A stretch of 15,720 nucleotides of DNA from contig URGI01000044.1 of assembly GCA_900547315.1 (NCBI GenBank), forward strand, positions 1 through 15,720, written 5' to 3'. Shown in pieces: positions 1 to 8,431 of the stretch; position 1 is the first letter of the stretch; each line of letters opens with the position of its first letter. Both the position numbers and the translations under genes were made by a program. The notes under the pieces were generated by a model. That model saw only the letters and a list, made by a program, of their open reading frames with translations, made no database searches and had not been told where the DNA came from. The DNA comes from an uncultured Eubacteriales bacterium. GTDB lineage: Bacteria; Bacillota; Clostridia; Oscillospirales; Oscillospiraceae.

Positions 1-19
1 ACATTTTTTAATGCGAAAT

Positions 20-38
20 TTTGTGAACTGTTCACAAA
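20..38. promoter_or_regulatory. Perfect 19-base palindrome just after xpt, operator-like
   Basis: Nine-base arms TTTGTGAAC and GTTCACAAA flank a single central T. The palindrome ends one base before the xpt stop triplet. On the xpt strand it is followed by AAAATTTCG rather than a T tract, so it is a poor intrinsic terminator. It resembles the Rex consensus TTGTGAA-N4-TTCACAA and the CRP-type TGTGA-N6-TCACA, but in both cases the spacer is one base short. If the next gene to the left is on the minus strand, the site would lie in its promoter region. The assignment to a regulator is a guess; the palindrome itself is certain. Confidence 0.45.
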
Positions 39-611
39 TCACCTACAAAATACCAGCCCGTCATCGCTCATGGAAGCGATTTTGGCAAGCGATTCCACGC
101 GCATCCCCTCGGCGCGCATACGGTCGCCGCCGCCCTGGAATGCCTTCTCTATCGCAATGCCTGCGCCGACGACGCTCGCACCCGCCTGTTCGGCCAGCGC
201 GCGCAGACCGACGAGCGCCGCGCCCGTTGCGAGGAAATCGTCGGTTATCAGGATGCGGTCGGAGGGCTTGAGATATTCCTTGGAGACGATGACGGTGTTT
301 GTGTTGCCGTGGGTAAAGGACTCGACCTCGACGGAATAGACGCTGTCGGAAATGTTCCTGGACTTGCTTTTCTTGGCGAAGACCACGGGGCAGCCGAATT
401 CAAGGCCGGTCATGATCGCGAGCGCGATGCCGGAGGCTTCGATGGTCAGGATCTTGTTGACGCCCTGCCCGTCAAACAGCCGGTGCAGTTCTTTTGCCAT
501 TTCGTGCATCAGCATGGGGTCGAGCTGGTGGTTGAGAAAGCTGTCAACCTTGAGAATCCCGCCGGGCTTCACCTTGCCGTCGCGCAGTATGCGCTGTTCC
601 AACAGTTCCAT
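39..611 (-). CDS. xpt: Xanthine phosphoribosyltransferase
   Basis: This 190-residue cytosolic purine-salvage enzyme should transfer the phosphoribosyl group of PRPP to xanthine, giving XMP for GTP synthesis. The sequence follows Bacillus Xpt closely in length and motif order. VDSFLNHQLD (residues 22-31) is the typical N-terminal signature, TIEASGIALA (56-65) precedes the core, and ITDDFLATGAA (122-132) is the PRPP-binding loop with paired acidic residues. The start is supported by AGGAGG seven bases upstream. It follows rpmB on the same strand but is separated from it by a terminator. I see no convincing promoter between 612 and 700, and no purine-riboswitch core in this leader, unlike xpt of Bacillus. 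The family call is secure. Confidence 0.95.
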   Translation of the reverse strand: MELLEQRILRDGKVKPGGILKVDSFLNHQLDPMLMHEMAKELHRLFDGQGVNKILTIEASGIALAIMTGLEFGCPVVFAKKSKSRNISDSVYSVEVESFTHGNTNTVIVSKEYLKPSDRILITDDFLATGAALVGLRALAEQAGASVVGAGIAIEKAFQGGGDRMRAEGMRVESLAKIASMSDDGLVFCR

Positions 612-700
612 TTCAAAGTCCTCCTGGTCTTTATTTGTTTCTTATGTGGAGAAGCTGCCTGCGCGGACGCCGGAATTATCGGCGCCGACAGGTGAAACCG

Positions 701-730
701 AAAAAAGCCCGTCGTTTGCTCGACAGGCTT
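701..730 (-). terminator. Intrinsic terminator of rpmB
   Basis: Read on the minus strand, a ten-base stem AAGCCTGTCG / CGACGGGCTT (one T-G wobble) closes a six-base loop AGCAAA and runs into six T residues. It lies 24 bases after the rpmB stop and upstream of xpt. Confidence 0.88.
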
Positions 731-754
731 GTTTCGGGTAATTTAAATATTAAA

Positions 755-943
755 TCACACAGCGCGGGTGACCTTGCCGCTGCGGAGGCAGCGAGTGCAG
801 ACGTAAACATGCTTGGGGGATCCGTCTACTATGGCCTTGACGCGCTTCACGTTCGGCTTCCAAGTACGGTTGGAGCGTCTGTGGGAGTGAGACACCTTGA
901 TGCCGAAAGCGACATCCTTCTCACAGAACTGACACTTTGCCAT
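755..943 (-). CDS. rpmB: 50S ribosomal protein L28 (zinc-ribbon form)
   Basis: This 62-residue protein of the large ribosomal subunit begins MAKCQFCEKD and contains SHSHRRSNRTWKPN (18-31) and the basic C-terminus typical of bacterial L28. Two CxxC pairs, at residues 4-7 and 49-52, make it the zinc-binding (C+) form. The ATG at 943 is chosen over an in-frame GTG at 955 because the GTG lies inside the Shine-Dalgarno AAGGAGGTG, which is well spaced for the ATG. A sigma-A-like promoter lies about 50 bases upstream and a strong terminator follows, so it looks monocistronic. It is divergent from hprK. Confidence 0.95.
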   Translation of the reverse strand: MAKCQFCEKDVAFGIKVSHSHRRSNRTWKPNVKRVKAIVDGSPKHVYVCTRCLRSGKVTRAV

Positions 944-985
944 GGATTGAAGCACCTCCTTGCTTGTGTTTGCTGATAAACAGCT

Positions 986-1013
986 TTTATATAATACCAG
1001 ATGACAGCGTCAA
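986..1013 (-). promoter_or_regulatory. Promoter of rpmB
   Basis: On the minus strand TTGACG (1013-1008) is separated by 16 bases from TATAAA (991-986). Transcription would start near 979, about 36 bases before the rpmB ATG. Confidence 0.6.
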
Positions 1014-1100
1014 ATGCAAGAGGAATTTTAAATCTGCGCGGGATTTTTTTGTTAAAACCCTGCCGCGGAATATTTTACGCCCGGATGCGTGTGAAAGTTG

Positions 1101-1132
1101 TTGCCAAATGGGGCGGGATTGGTTAATATAAT
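1101..1132 (+). promoter_or_regulatory. Probable promoter of the hprK operon
   Basis: TTGCCA (1101-1106) lies 16 bases before TTAATA (1123-1128). A better -10 hexamer TATAAT sits at 1127-1132 but is 20 bases from that -35. The AT-rich stretch GGTTAATATAATAGTATATAA is the obvious melting region ahead of hprK. The exact hexamers are uncertain. Confidence 0.4.
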
Positions 1133-1173
1133 AGTATATAACGTGCCTGCGGGCAAACGGAGGATAAAAGCCT

Positions 1174-2112
1174 ATGCGCAGCAAATATTCCGTAAAACTC
1201 AAGACCATTGCCGAGGAGATGGAGCTTACCCCGCTGCATACCTCCGCTGATTATGAGCAGGCTCTGATAATCACGGCGGACGTGAACCGCCCGGCCATGC
1301 AGCTCACGGGGTTTTATAACTATTTCGATCCGCACCGCCTGCAGATCATGGGGCGGGTCGAGAGTACATATCTTGACACGCTGAGCCATGAGGAGCGCCT
1401 CGCCGCGTTCAAGCGCTTTATGCAGTACGACATCTCCTGCCTCGTGATATGCCACGGGATGCAGCCGTTTCCGGAATGCCTTGAGATGGCGGAGAAATTC
1501 GACAGGAACGTGTTCATGACATCGGAGGACACCTCGGAGTTTCAGGCCGACGTCATCAGCACCCTGCACAACTATCTCGCTCCGCGCATAACGACGCACG
1601 GCGTGCTCGTCGAGGTCTACGGCGAGGGCGTGCTGCTGATGGGCGACAGCGGCATCGGTAAGAGCGAGACGGCGCTGGAGCTTATCAAGCGCGGCCACCG
1701 ACTCATCGCCGACGACGCGGTCGAGATAAAACGCATCGGCAAGGATACGCTCGTGGGCAGCGCGCCGGAGCTTATCCGCTACTACATGGAGCTGCGCGGC
1801 ATCGGCGTTATAAACGTGCGGCATATCTACGGCGTGGGCGCGGTGAAGCCGGAGTCCGGCATCGACCTCGTCGTGAAGATGGAGCCGTGGGAGGACGGCA
1901 AGGCCTATGACCGGCTTGGCCTCACCGACGAGAACGAGAGCATCCTCGGCGTAAAGCTCCCGCTCGTGACCATCCCCGTGCGCCCAGGCAGAAACCTCGC
2001 TGTCATTCTGGAACTTGCGGCGATGAACAACAGGCAGAAGAAGATGGGCTACAACGCCGCTGAGGCGCTGGCCGCGGAGCATGACCGCGCAATAGATGCC
2101 GGAACGCTGTGA
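1174..2112 (+). CDS. hprK: HPr kinase/phosphorylase
   Basis: This bifunctional cytosolic enzyme phosphorylates Ser46 of HPr and reverses the reaction, controlling carbon catabolite repression in Firmicutes. It has 312 residues, the usual family length. Residues 1-130 match the N-terminal domain; the catalytic domain shows THG (141-143, the catalytic His), the P-loop GDSGIGKS (157-164), the acidic pair in IADDAVE (168-174) and the HprK signature MELRGIGVINV (205-215). GGAGG lies ten bases before the ATG. It is the first gene of a five-gene operon and is followed after 34 bases by murB. Its substrate gene ptsH is not in the window. Family identity is clear; in vivo balance of kinase and phosphorylase activity cannot be seen. 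Confidence 0.96.
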   Translation: MRSKYSVKLKTIAEEMELTPLHTSADYEQALIITADVNRPAMQLTGFYNYFDPHRLQIMGRVESTYLDTLSHEERLAAFKRFMQYDISCLVICHGMQPFPECLEMAEKFDRNVFMTSEDTSEFQADVISTLHNYLAPRITTHGVLVEVYGEGVLLMGDSGIGKSETALELIKRGHRLIADDAVEIKRIGKDTLVGSAPELIRYYMELRGIGVINVRHIYGVGAVKPESGIDLVVKMEPWEDGKAYDRLGLTDENESILGVKLPLVTIPVRPGRNLAVILELAAMNNRQKKMGYNAAEALAAEHDRAIDAGTL

Positions 2113-2146
2113 GAAGCGAAATATAAAATAATCGGAGAACTTAAAT

Positions 2147-3160
2147 ATGGAAAATCTTGAAAACGCCATAGTAGAAATAAAAGAAAAGATGCCCGGCCTG
2201 AAGCTGCTCGAAAACGAGCCGATGAGCTCGCACTGCTCGTTCCGCATCGGCGGCCCCGTGCGGGCGCTCGCAGCGCCGAAGGACGTGACGGGGCTTTCAA
2301 AGCTCTGCCACCTGCTGAAAACGCATCACATCTCCCCGCTGCTGCTCGGCAACGGTACGAATATCCTGTTTCCGGACGAGGGGCTGAAAGATCTGTTCAT
2401 AATCAGCACCGAGAATCTCACGAAGATGTTCCTCCTGCCGGACGGAGCCATATACGCGGAGGCCGGAGTGTCGCTGGCGAAGCTCGCGTCCTTCGCGCAG
2501 CAGAACGGACTGGCAGGGCTTGAGTTTGCGTCGGGCATCCCAGGCACGGTCGGCGGCGGCGTGCGTATGAACGCGGGCGCCTACGGCGGAGAACTGAAGG
2601 ATGCGGTGGAAAGCGTCGTGTTCTACTTCCTGCCCGATCAGGGGCTTTACGAGATGGCGAACGAAAACTGCAAGTTCGCCTACCGCAGCAGCATATTCCA
2701 ACAGATGAACGCGGCCATACTCAGCGCCGTGTTCCGCCTCCAGCCCGGCGACAAGGCCGAGATATCCGCGAAAATGCGCGAGTTGAACGAGCGCCGCCGC
2801 GACAAGCAGCCGCTCGATATGCCCTCGGCGGGCAGCGCGTTCAAGCGTCCTGAGGGGCACTATGCCGCCGCGCTCATCGAGGAAGTGGGGCTGAAGGGCT
2901 ATTCCGTGGGCGGGGCGCAGGTCTCCGAGAAGCATTCGGGCTTTGTCGTGAACACCGGCGGCGCCACGAGCCACGATGTGTACGACCTGATGATGCATGT
3001 GCGCAACACGGTTTACAAAGAGCGGGGAGTGTTCCTCGAGCCGGAGATAATCATTCTGCCGCCGGAGTACGCGCTGGTCGATGAGGGACCCGACCTCAAG
3101 CTCAACAGCGTTCAGGTGAACGATATGAGCCGGCCGCCGGAGCCGCCGAAGGAGGGCTGA
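2147..3160 (+). CDS. murB: UDP-N-acetylenolpyruvoylglucosamine reductase
   Basis: This FAD enzyme reduces UDP-GlcNAc-enolpyruvate to UDP-MurNAc with NADPH, the second committed step of peptidoglycan precursor synthesis. FAD-domain motifs are GNGTNIL (68-74), GIPGTVGG (130-137) and MNAGAYGGE (141-149). The YRSSIF segment (169-174), SAGSAFKRP (227-235, with the catalytic Ser at 230), GGAQVSEKHSGFVVN (255-269) and LEPE (297-300, containing the catalytic Glu) mark a type II MurB. Residue R140 in GGGVRMN replaces the Tyr/Phe more often seen there. A Pro-rich tail of about 30 residues follows the last conserved motif and is unusual. The ribosome site is GGAG nine bases before the ATG. One base separates its stop from the rapZ start, so the two are probably translationally coupled. 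Confidence 0.95.
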   Translation: MENLENAIVEIKEKMPGLKLLENEPMSSHCSFRIGGPVRALAAPKDVTGLSKLCHLLKTHHISPLLLGNGTNILFPDEGLKDLFIISTENLTKMFLLPDGAIYAEAGVSLAKLASFAQQNGLAGLEFASGIPGTVGGGVRMNAGAYGGELKDAVESVVFYFLPDQGLYEMANENCKFAYRSSIFQQMNAAILSAVFRLQPGDKAEISAKMRELNERRRDKQPLDMPSAGSAFKRPEGHYAAALIEEVGLKGYSVGGAQVSEKHSGFVVNTGGATSHDVYDLMMHVRNTVYKERGVFLEPEIIILPPEYALVDEGPDLKLNSVQVNDMSRPPEPPKEG

Positions 3161-3161
3161 G

Positions 3162-4019
3162 ATGCAATTTCTGATAATCACCGGACTTTCCGGCGCGGGC
3201 AAGAGCCGCGCGGCGGATATTCTGGAGGATCTTGACTACTACTGCGTTGACAATATGCCCGTGGCGCTCATGCCGCGCTTCGCGGAGCTGTGCATCGCGA
3301 CCGGCGGCCGCTATGAAAAGGTTGCGCTCGTGACCGACGTGCGCGAGAAGGACGGCTTCGGCGAGCTGCTGAAAACGCTCGACCAGCTAAACGACATGGA
3401 CTGCGGCTGCCGCATCCTCTACATGGACTGCGACATACGCACGCTGGTGCGCCGCTATAAGGAATCCCGCCGCCCGCATCCACTGTCGGCGCCGGGGCTT
3501 ACCGTGGAGGACGCGATACGCAAGGAGGAGAAGCTCCTCGCGCCTATCCGCGAGCGCGCGGATTATATCGTCAACACCTCGAACCTCACCCTCGGCATGC
3601 TGCAGAACCGCCTGTTTTCGATATTCGTGCAGGACGGGCGCAAGCGCGATCTCGACATCACGGTGATGTCCTTCGGCTATAAGCACGGCCTGCCGATGGA
3701 TGCCGACCTCGTGTTCGACGCAAGATTTCTGCCGAACCCATATTACGTTGAGGACCTGCGCCCAATGTGCGGGCTGGACAGACCCGTGCGCGATTTCGTG
3801 TTCAGCTATCAGCAGACGCGCGAGTTCATGGAGATGCTTGAGCACATGATAGAGTTCCTGCTGCCGCTGTACATAGAGGAGGGCAAGCTGGGACTCACCA
3901 TTGCCATCGGCTGCACCGGCGGACGGCACCGCAGCGTCGCCATTGCCGCCGCGCTCAACGACCATCTGCTCTCCAAGGGGCTGGATTCGACCAACATAAA
4001 CAGAGACGTGGACAAGTGA
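3162..4019 (+). CDS. rapZ: RapZ/YvcJ family nucleotide-binding protein
   Basis: This 285-residue P-loop protein belongs to the RapZ (YhbJ)/YvcJ family. In E. coli RapZ is an RNase adapter controlling glmS expression through small RNAs; in Bacillus YvcJ is a GTPase linked to competence. The Firmicute role is not settled, so RNase-adapter activity is not assumed here. The Walker A motif GLSGAGKS is at 8-15, followed by the family-typical YYCVDNMP (26-33). The C-terminal domain is complete and carries the signature GCTGGRHRSV at 250-259. Its ribosome site GGAGGG lies within the last codons of murB. The stop is eight bases before whiA. Full length, no lesion. Confidence 0.93.
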   Translation: MQFLIITGLSGAGKSRAADILEDLDYYCVDNMPVALMPRFAELCIATGGRYEKVALVTDVREKDGFGELLKTLDQLNDMDCGCRILYMDCDIRTLVRRYKESRRPHPLSAPGLTVEDAIRKEEKLLAPIRERADYIVNTSNLTLGMLQNRLFSIFVQDGRKRDLDITVMSFGYKHGLPMDADLVFDARFLPNPYYVEDLRPMCGLDRPVRDFVFSYQQTREFMEMLEHMIEFLLPLYIEEGKLGLTIAIGCTGGRHRSVAIAAALNDHLLSKGLDSTNINRDVDK

Positions 4020-4027
4020 GGTAAACG

Positions 4028-4927
4028 ATGTCTTTTTCTTCCGAAGCCAAGGCGGAGCTTTGCCAGCAGCGGCCGGACAAAAAATGCTGCGCGCTGGCGG
4101 AGAGCTACGGTGTGCTGCTCTACTGCAACACATTTTCGGCTCAGGAGATCCGCATCATCACTGCAAGTCCGGAGTTTGCCGCGCGGCTGCCGCGCCTGTT
4201 CAAAAGAGCCTTCGGCCTGGGCTTTGACGTTCTGCCGAAGGAGGGAACTGCCGGAAAAAGCAGCTTCAAAATAACCGACAGGGACAAGCTGAAAAAAATA
4301 TTTGACGCGTTCGGCGCGGAGATAGACGGAACCGTGTCCCACCATATCAATTTCGGCGTGATAGAGGACGACTGCTGCCGCGCCTCGTTTATCCGCGGCG
4401 CATTTCTGGCCGGAGGCAGCGTGACCGATCCCGAAAAGCGCTACCATCTTGAGCTTGCGACGCCGCACCACAGTGTCAGCCGCGAAGCATATTCCGTCCT
4501 GCTGGAGCTTGGATTCACCCCGAAGGAGACGCAGCGCGGCGGGAACTGGCTGCTGTACTTCAAGCAGGCAGATTTCATCGCCGACTTCTTCACCGCAATC
4601 GGAGCACCGGGTACGGCGATGAATATAATGACCGCCAAGGTCGAAAAGGAAATGCGCAACACCATAACCCGCCGCGTCAACTGCGACTCCGCGAACGCGG
4701 ACAAGGTCGTCGCCGCAGCGCAGGAGCAGATCGACGCGATACGCCGCATCGTGCGCGAGTACGGCATCGACGCGCTGCCGGAGCCGCTGAAGGACGCCGC
4801 GCTGCTGCGCATAGCGAATCCCGAGGCGAGCCTCGCCGATCTTGCGACGCTGTCCTATCCGCCGGTGACCAAGAGCTGCCTTTCGCACAGGCTGAAAAAA
4901 ATAATGTCGTTCAAGCCGGAGGAGTAA
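4028..4927 (+). CDS. whiA: WhiA, DNA-binding regulator of division
   Basis: This 299-residue protein matches WhiA (YvcL). WhiA is a sporulation regulator in Streptomyces, and in Bacillus a DNA-binding protein affecting cell division and chromosome segregation. The N-terminal part is a degenerate LAGLIDADG fold: RGAFLAGGSVTDP (123-135) followed by YHLE (139-142). The linker signature RRVNCDSAN is at 205-213, and the C-terminal helix-turn-helix ends with PPVTKSCLSHRLKKI (278-292). The ribosome site GTGAGGT overlaps the rapZ stop. The companion gene yvcK/glmR, often between rapZ and whiA in Firmicutes, is missing. Two bases separate the stop from dnaE. Confidence 0.93.
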   Translation: MSFSSEAKAELCQQRPDKKCCALAESYGVLLYCNTFSAQEIRIITASPEFAARLPRLFKRAFGLGFDVLPKEGTAGKSSFKITDRDKLKKIFDAFGAEIDGTVSHHINFGVIEDDCCRASFIRGAFLAGGSVTDPEKRYHLELATPHHSVSREAYSVLLELGFTPKETQRGGNWLLYFKQADFIADFFTAIGAPGTAMNIMTAKVEKEMRNTITRRVNCDSANADKVVAAAQEQIDAIRRIVREYGIDALPEPLKDAALLRIANPEASLADLATLSYPPVTKSCLSHRLKKIMSFKPEE

Positions 4928-4929
4928 GC

Positions 4930-7900
4930 ATGGCTTTCGTTCATTTACATGTGCATACCGAGTATTCCCTGCTGGACGGAGCCTGCCGCATCGAAAAGCT
5001 TGTAAGCAAGGCGAAGGAGCTGGGGCAGACGGCGCTTGCGATAACCGACCACGGCGTCATGTACGGCGCGGTCGCGTTCTATAAGGCCTGCCAGGCCGAG
5101 GGCATCAAGCCCATAATCGGCTGCGAGGTGTATGTCGCGCCGCGGAACATGTCCGACAAGGAGCACGGCATAGACAACAACTATTCGCACCTTATCCTCC
5201 TGTGCAGAAACGAGCAGGGCTACAAGAATCTCTGCTACCTCGTCAGCATGGCTTTCACTGAGGGCTTCTACATCAAGCCACGCATCGACTGGGCGATCCT
5301 GCATCAGCATTCCGAGGGGCTTATCTGCCTCTCCGGCTGCCTTGCGGGCGAGATACCACAGAAGATCATCCATGGCGATTACGAGGCCGCGAAGGCGAAG
5401 GCGCTCGAGCTGCGCGATCTGTTTGGCGAGGATAACTTTTATCTTGAGATACAGGATCACAACATCCCAGAGGAGCGGCAGGCTGCGCAGGGGCTTATAC
5501 AGATCCATAAGGAGACCGGCATCCCGCTTGCGCTGACGAACGACGCGCACTATATCGAGAAGGCCGACGCCTATTATCAGGACGTGCTCATGTGCATCCA
5601 GATGGGCAAAACGGTCGATGATCCGAACCGTATGCGCTTTGAGTCGCAGGAGTTGTATCTGAAGAGCGAGGAGGAGATGCGAAAGCTCTTCCCCGATTGG
5701 CAGGAGGCCGCCGACAACACCGTCAGCATCGCCGAGCGCTGTAACTATGACTTTGAATTCGGTCACTATCACCTGCCGCGCTTCAAGCTGCCGGAGGGTG
5801 AGAGCGACAGCTATGAATATCTGAAAAAGCTCTGCGAGCAGGGCTTCGCGGAGCGCTACCCTGACAGGCCGGAGGTGCATAAGCAGCTCGACTATGAGCT
5901 GAGCATGATAAACAAGATGGGCTTTGTGGACTATTTTCTCATCGTCTCCGACTTTATCGGCTATGCCAAGCGCAGCGGCATTCCGGTCGGCCCCGGCCGC
6001 GGGAGCGCCGCGGGCAGCGTCGTGTCCTACTGCCTGCATATAACCGAGGTAGACCCGATAAAATACAGCCTCTTCTTCGAACGCTTCCTGAATCCGGAGC
6101 GTGTGTCAATGCCGGATATCGACGTTGATTTCTGCGTCAACCGCCGCGGCGAGGTCATCGACTACGTCAACCGCGTCTACGGGCATGATCATGTCGCGCA
6201 GATCGTGACCTTCGGCACCATGGCCGCGCGCGGCGCGATACGCGACGTCGGGCGCGCCCTGTCCGTCAGCTACGCGGAGACGGACGCCGTTGCAAAGCAG
6301 GTGCCGTCCGGCCCCAGTGCGCTGAACATCACGCTCGATGAGGCGATCAGCCTTTCAAAGCCGCTCAAGGAAATGTACCAGAGCGACCCGACGCTCAAGC
6401 ACCTTATCGACGTCGCCAAGGCGCTGGAGGGTATGCCACGGCACGCGTCCACGCACGCCGCCGGCGTCGTCATCACGGAGAAGCCGGTGTATGAGTATGT
6501 ACCGCTCTCGACGAACGACGGCAACCCCGTGTGCCAGTACCAGATGACGACGCTTGAGGAGCTGGGGCTTCTCAAGATGGACTTCCTAGGGCTAAGAAAC
6601 CTCACCGTGCTTGACGACGCGGTCAAGCTCGTGCAGAAGACCGTTCCGGATTTCCGCATAGAGGACGCGCCGGAGGACGATAAGGCGACCTATGAGATGC
6701 TCGCCGCCGGACGCACGAGCGGCGTGTTCCAGCTTGAAAGCACGGGCATGACCGGCGTCTGCGTGGGTCTCAAGCCCAAGAGCATTGAGGACATCACCGC
6801 GCTTATAGCGCTCTACCGCCCCGGCCCGATGGACTCGATACCGCGCTTTCTCGAGTGCTCCGTGCATCCGGAAAAAGTCAGCTACAAGCATGAGCTGCTG
6901 CGCCCTATCCTCTCTGTCACCTACGGCTGCATCGTGTATCAGGAGCAGGTCATAGAAATTTTCCGCCGCCTGGCGGGCTTCTCGCTCGGTCAGGCCGATA
7001 TGATCCGCCGCGCGATGAGCAAAAAGAAGCACAAGGTCATCGATGCGGAGCGCGTCGCGTTCATTCATGGCGACCCGAGCCGCGGCATTGCGGGCGCTAT
7101 CGCAAACGGCGTGCCGGAGAGCGTCGCCAACAGCATCTATGACGAGATACTGGACTTCGCGAGTTACGCCTTCAACAAGGCGCACGCGGTGAGCTACGCC
7201 ATCGTCGCCTACCGCACGGCATATATGAAGCGGCACTATCCGCAGCAGTATATGGCGGCGCTGCTGACGTCCGTGCTTGAAAGCAGCACGAAGGTCGCGG
7301 AGTATATCGCGGAGTGCCGCGAGCTGGGCATAAAGCTGCTGCCGCCGGACGTGAACGAATCCGACGCGAACTTCACCGTCGCGGGGGAGAACATCCGCTT
7401 CGGCCTCGTTGCCATCAAGGGCATCGGCTGGGGCGCGATCGAGGAGCTCGTCGCCGAGCGGCACGAGAACGGGCTGTTCACAAGTTTTGAGGATTTCTGC
7501 AAGCGCATGTCCGGCAAGGAGCTGAACCGCCGCGCGGTGGAAAATCTCATCCGTGCGGGCGCATTCGACGGCATGGGCTATAAGCGCAAGGCGCTGCTTC
7601 AGATCGCGGGCGCGGTCATCGACAGCATAAGCCAGGCCGCGCGCGACAATATTGCCGGACAGTACGATCTCTTCGGCGATTTCGAGGCGCAGTCCGAGGC
7701 GTCGCCGCAGACGATACCGATACCGGACGTCGAGGAATTCAGCGCGCGCGACAAGATGATGATGGAAAAGGAAGTGACCGGTCTGTACCTGACCGGCCAC
7801 CCGATGGACGAATACCGCGACGCTGTGCGCAAGGTCGGCGCGGTGCCGATCGGCGCGATACTCGGTGACTTTGCCGCCGATGACGGGCCGCAGCGCTTTG

Positions 7901-8418
7901 CCGACAACCAGTACGTCACCGTGGCGGGCATCATCTCCACGATGAGGACGCGCACCACGCGCAATAATTCGCTCATGAGCTATGTCCAGCTTGAGGACGA
8001 CACCGGCACGATCGAGATGATCGCCTTCCAGAAGGTCATCGACACCTGCGGCTCGCTGCTGCGGGAGAATAACGCCGTCATCGTGCGCGGGCGCATCTCC
8101 GTGCGCGACGAGAAGGAGCCGCAGCTCATGGCGGACACGCTCTATAATATCGGCGACATGGCGTACATGCCGCGGGAGCGGAGTGCGCCGCGCGAAGAGA
8201 TCAGGAAGGATCAGAAGCTGTGGGTAAAGCTCCCCGCGAGGGACGATCCGCGGCTGCACCGGATAGAGCTGCTGCTGACGATGTTCCCCGGCGAACAGCA
8301 GATGGTGATATTCTGCGAGCGGGAGCAGAAGCGGCTCGCCGCCCGCTGCGTTATCCACCGCGCCCTCGTGCAGGAGCTGCGCGACATGCTGGGCGACGGC
8401 AACGTCGTCGTAAAATAG
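4930..8418 (+). CDS. dnaE: DNA polymerase III subunit alpha (DnaE)
   Basis: This is a full-length 1162-residue family C DNA polymerase. The N-terminal PHP domain keeps its metal-ligand motifs: HLHVH (5-9), TDH (39-41), E66 and NDAHY further on. The palm holds the catalytic aspartates in PDIDVDF (D398 and D400) and KMDFLG (D551). Other conserved blocks are GPGRGSAAGS, HAAGVVI and FNKAHAVSYA (748-757). A tandem helix-hairpin-helix region is followed by QYDLF (911-915), which fits the internal sliding-clamp-binding motif, and an OB-fold at about 990-1065. There is no separate 3'-5' exonuclease domain, so it is DnaE rather than PolC. Its ribosome site GGAGGA is inside the end of whiA. It is the last gene of the operon and ends before a strong two-way hairpin. 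Confidence 0.96.
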   Translation: MAFVHLHVHTEYSLLDGACRIEKLVSKAKELGQTALAITDHGVMYGAVAFYKACQAEGIKPIIGCEVYVAPRNMSDKEHGIDNNYSHLILLCRNEQGYKNLCYLVSMAFTEGFYIKPRIDWAILHQHSEGLICLSGCLAGEIPQKIIHGDYEAAKAKALELRDLFGEDNFYLEIQDHNIPEERQAAQGLIQIHKETGIPLALTNDAHYIEKADAYYQDVLMCIQMGKTVDDPNRMRFESQELYLKSEEEMRKLFPDWQEAADNTVSIAERCNYDFEFGHYHLPRFKLPEGESDSYEYLKKLCEQGFAERYPDRPEVHKQLDYELSMINKMGFVDYFLIVSDFIGYAKRSGIPVGPGRGSAAGSVVSYCLHITEVDPIKYSLFFERFLNPERVSMPDIDVDFCVNRRGEVIDYVNRVYGHDHVAQIVTFGTMAARGAIRDVGRALSVSYAETDAVAKQVPSGPSALNITLDEAISLSKPLKEMYQSDPTLKHLIDVAKALEGMPRHASTHAAGVVITEKPVYEYVPLSTNDGNPVCQYQMTTLEELGLLKMDFLGLRNLTVLDDAVKLVQKTVPDFRIEDAPEDDKATYEMLAAGRTSGVFQLESTGMTGVCVGLKPKSIEDITALIALYRPGPMDSIPRFLECSVHPEKVSYKHELLRPILSVTYGCIVYQEQVIEIFRRLAGFSLGQADMIRRAMSKKKHKVIDAERVAFIHGDPSRGIAGAIANGVPESVANSIYDEILDFASYAFNKAHAVSYAIVAYRTAYMKRHYPQQYMAALLTSVLESSTKVAEYIAECRELGIKLLPPDVNESDANFTVAGENIRFGLVAIKGIGWGAIEELVAERHENGLFTSFEDFCKRMSGKELNRRAVENLIRAGAFDGMGYKRKALLQIAGAVIDSISQAARDNIAGQYDLFGDFEAQSEASPQTIPIPDVEEFSARDKMMMEKEVTGLYLTGHPMDEYRDAVRKVGAVPIGAILGDFAADDGPQRFADNQYVTVAGIISTMRTRTTRNNSLMSYVQLEDDTGTIEMIAFQKVIDTCGSLLRENNAVIVRGRISVRDEKEPQLMADTLYNIGDMAYMPRERSAPREEIRKDQKLWVKLPARDDPRLHRIELLLTMFPGEQQMVIFCEREQKRLAARCVIHRALVQELRDMLGDGNVVVK

Positions 8419-8431
8419 AAGATAAGATCAA

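Noticed and set aside
20..38. The palindrome as the xpt terminator
   Set aside because: The single-base centre leaves no loop without opening the stem, and no T tract follows on the minus strand.
612..700. Purine riboswitch ahead of xpt
   Set aside because: The leader is under 100 bases and I do not see the conserved three-way-junction core or an antiterminator pair; only a short GC hairpin is present.
1123..2247. Long open frame antisense to hprK, and similar long antisense frames in dnaE, rapZ, whiA and the M32 gene
   Set aside because: They lie opposite well-recognised genes, lack ribosome sites and family motifs, and are expected from the high G/C third positions of the real genes.
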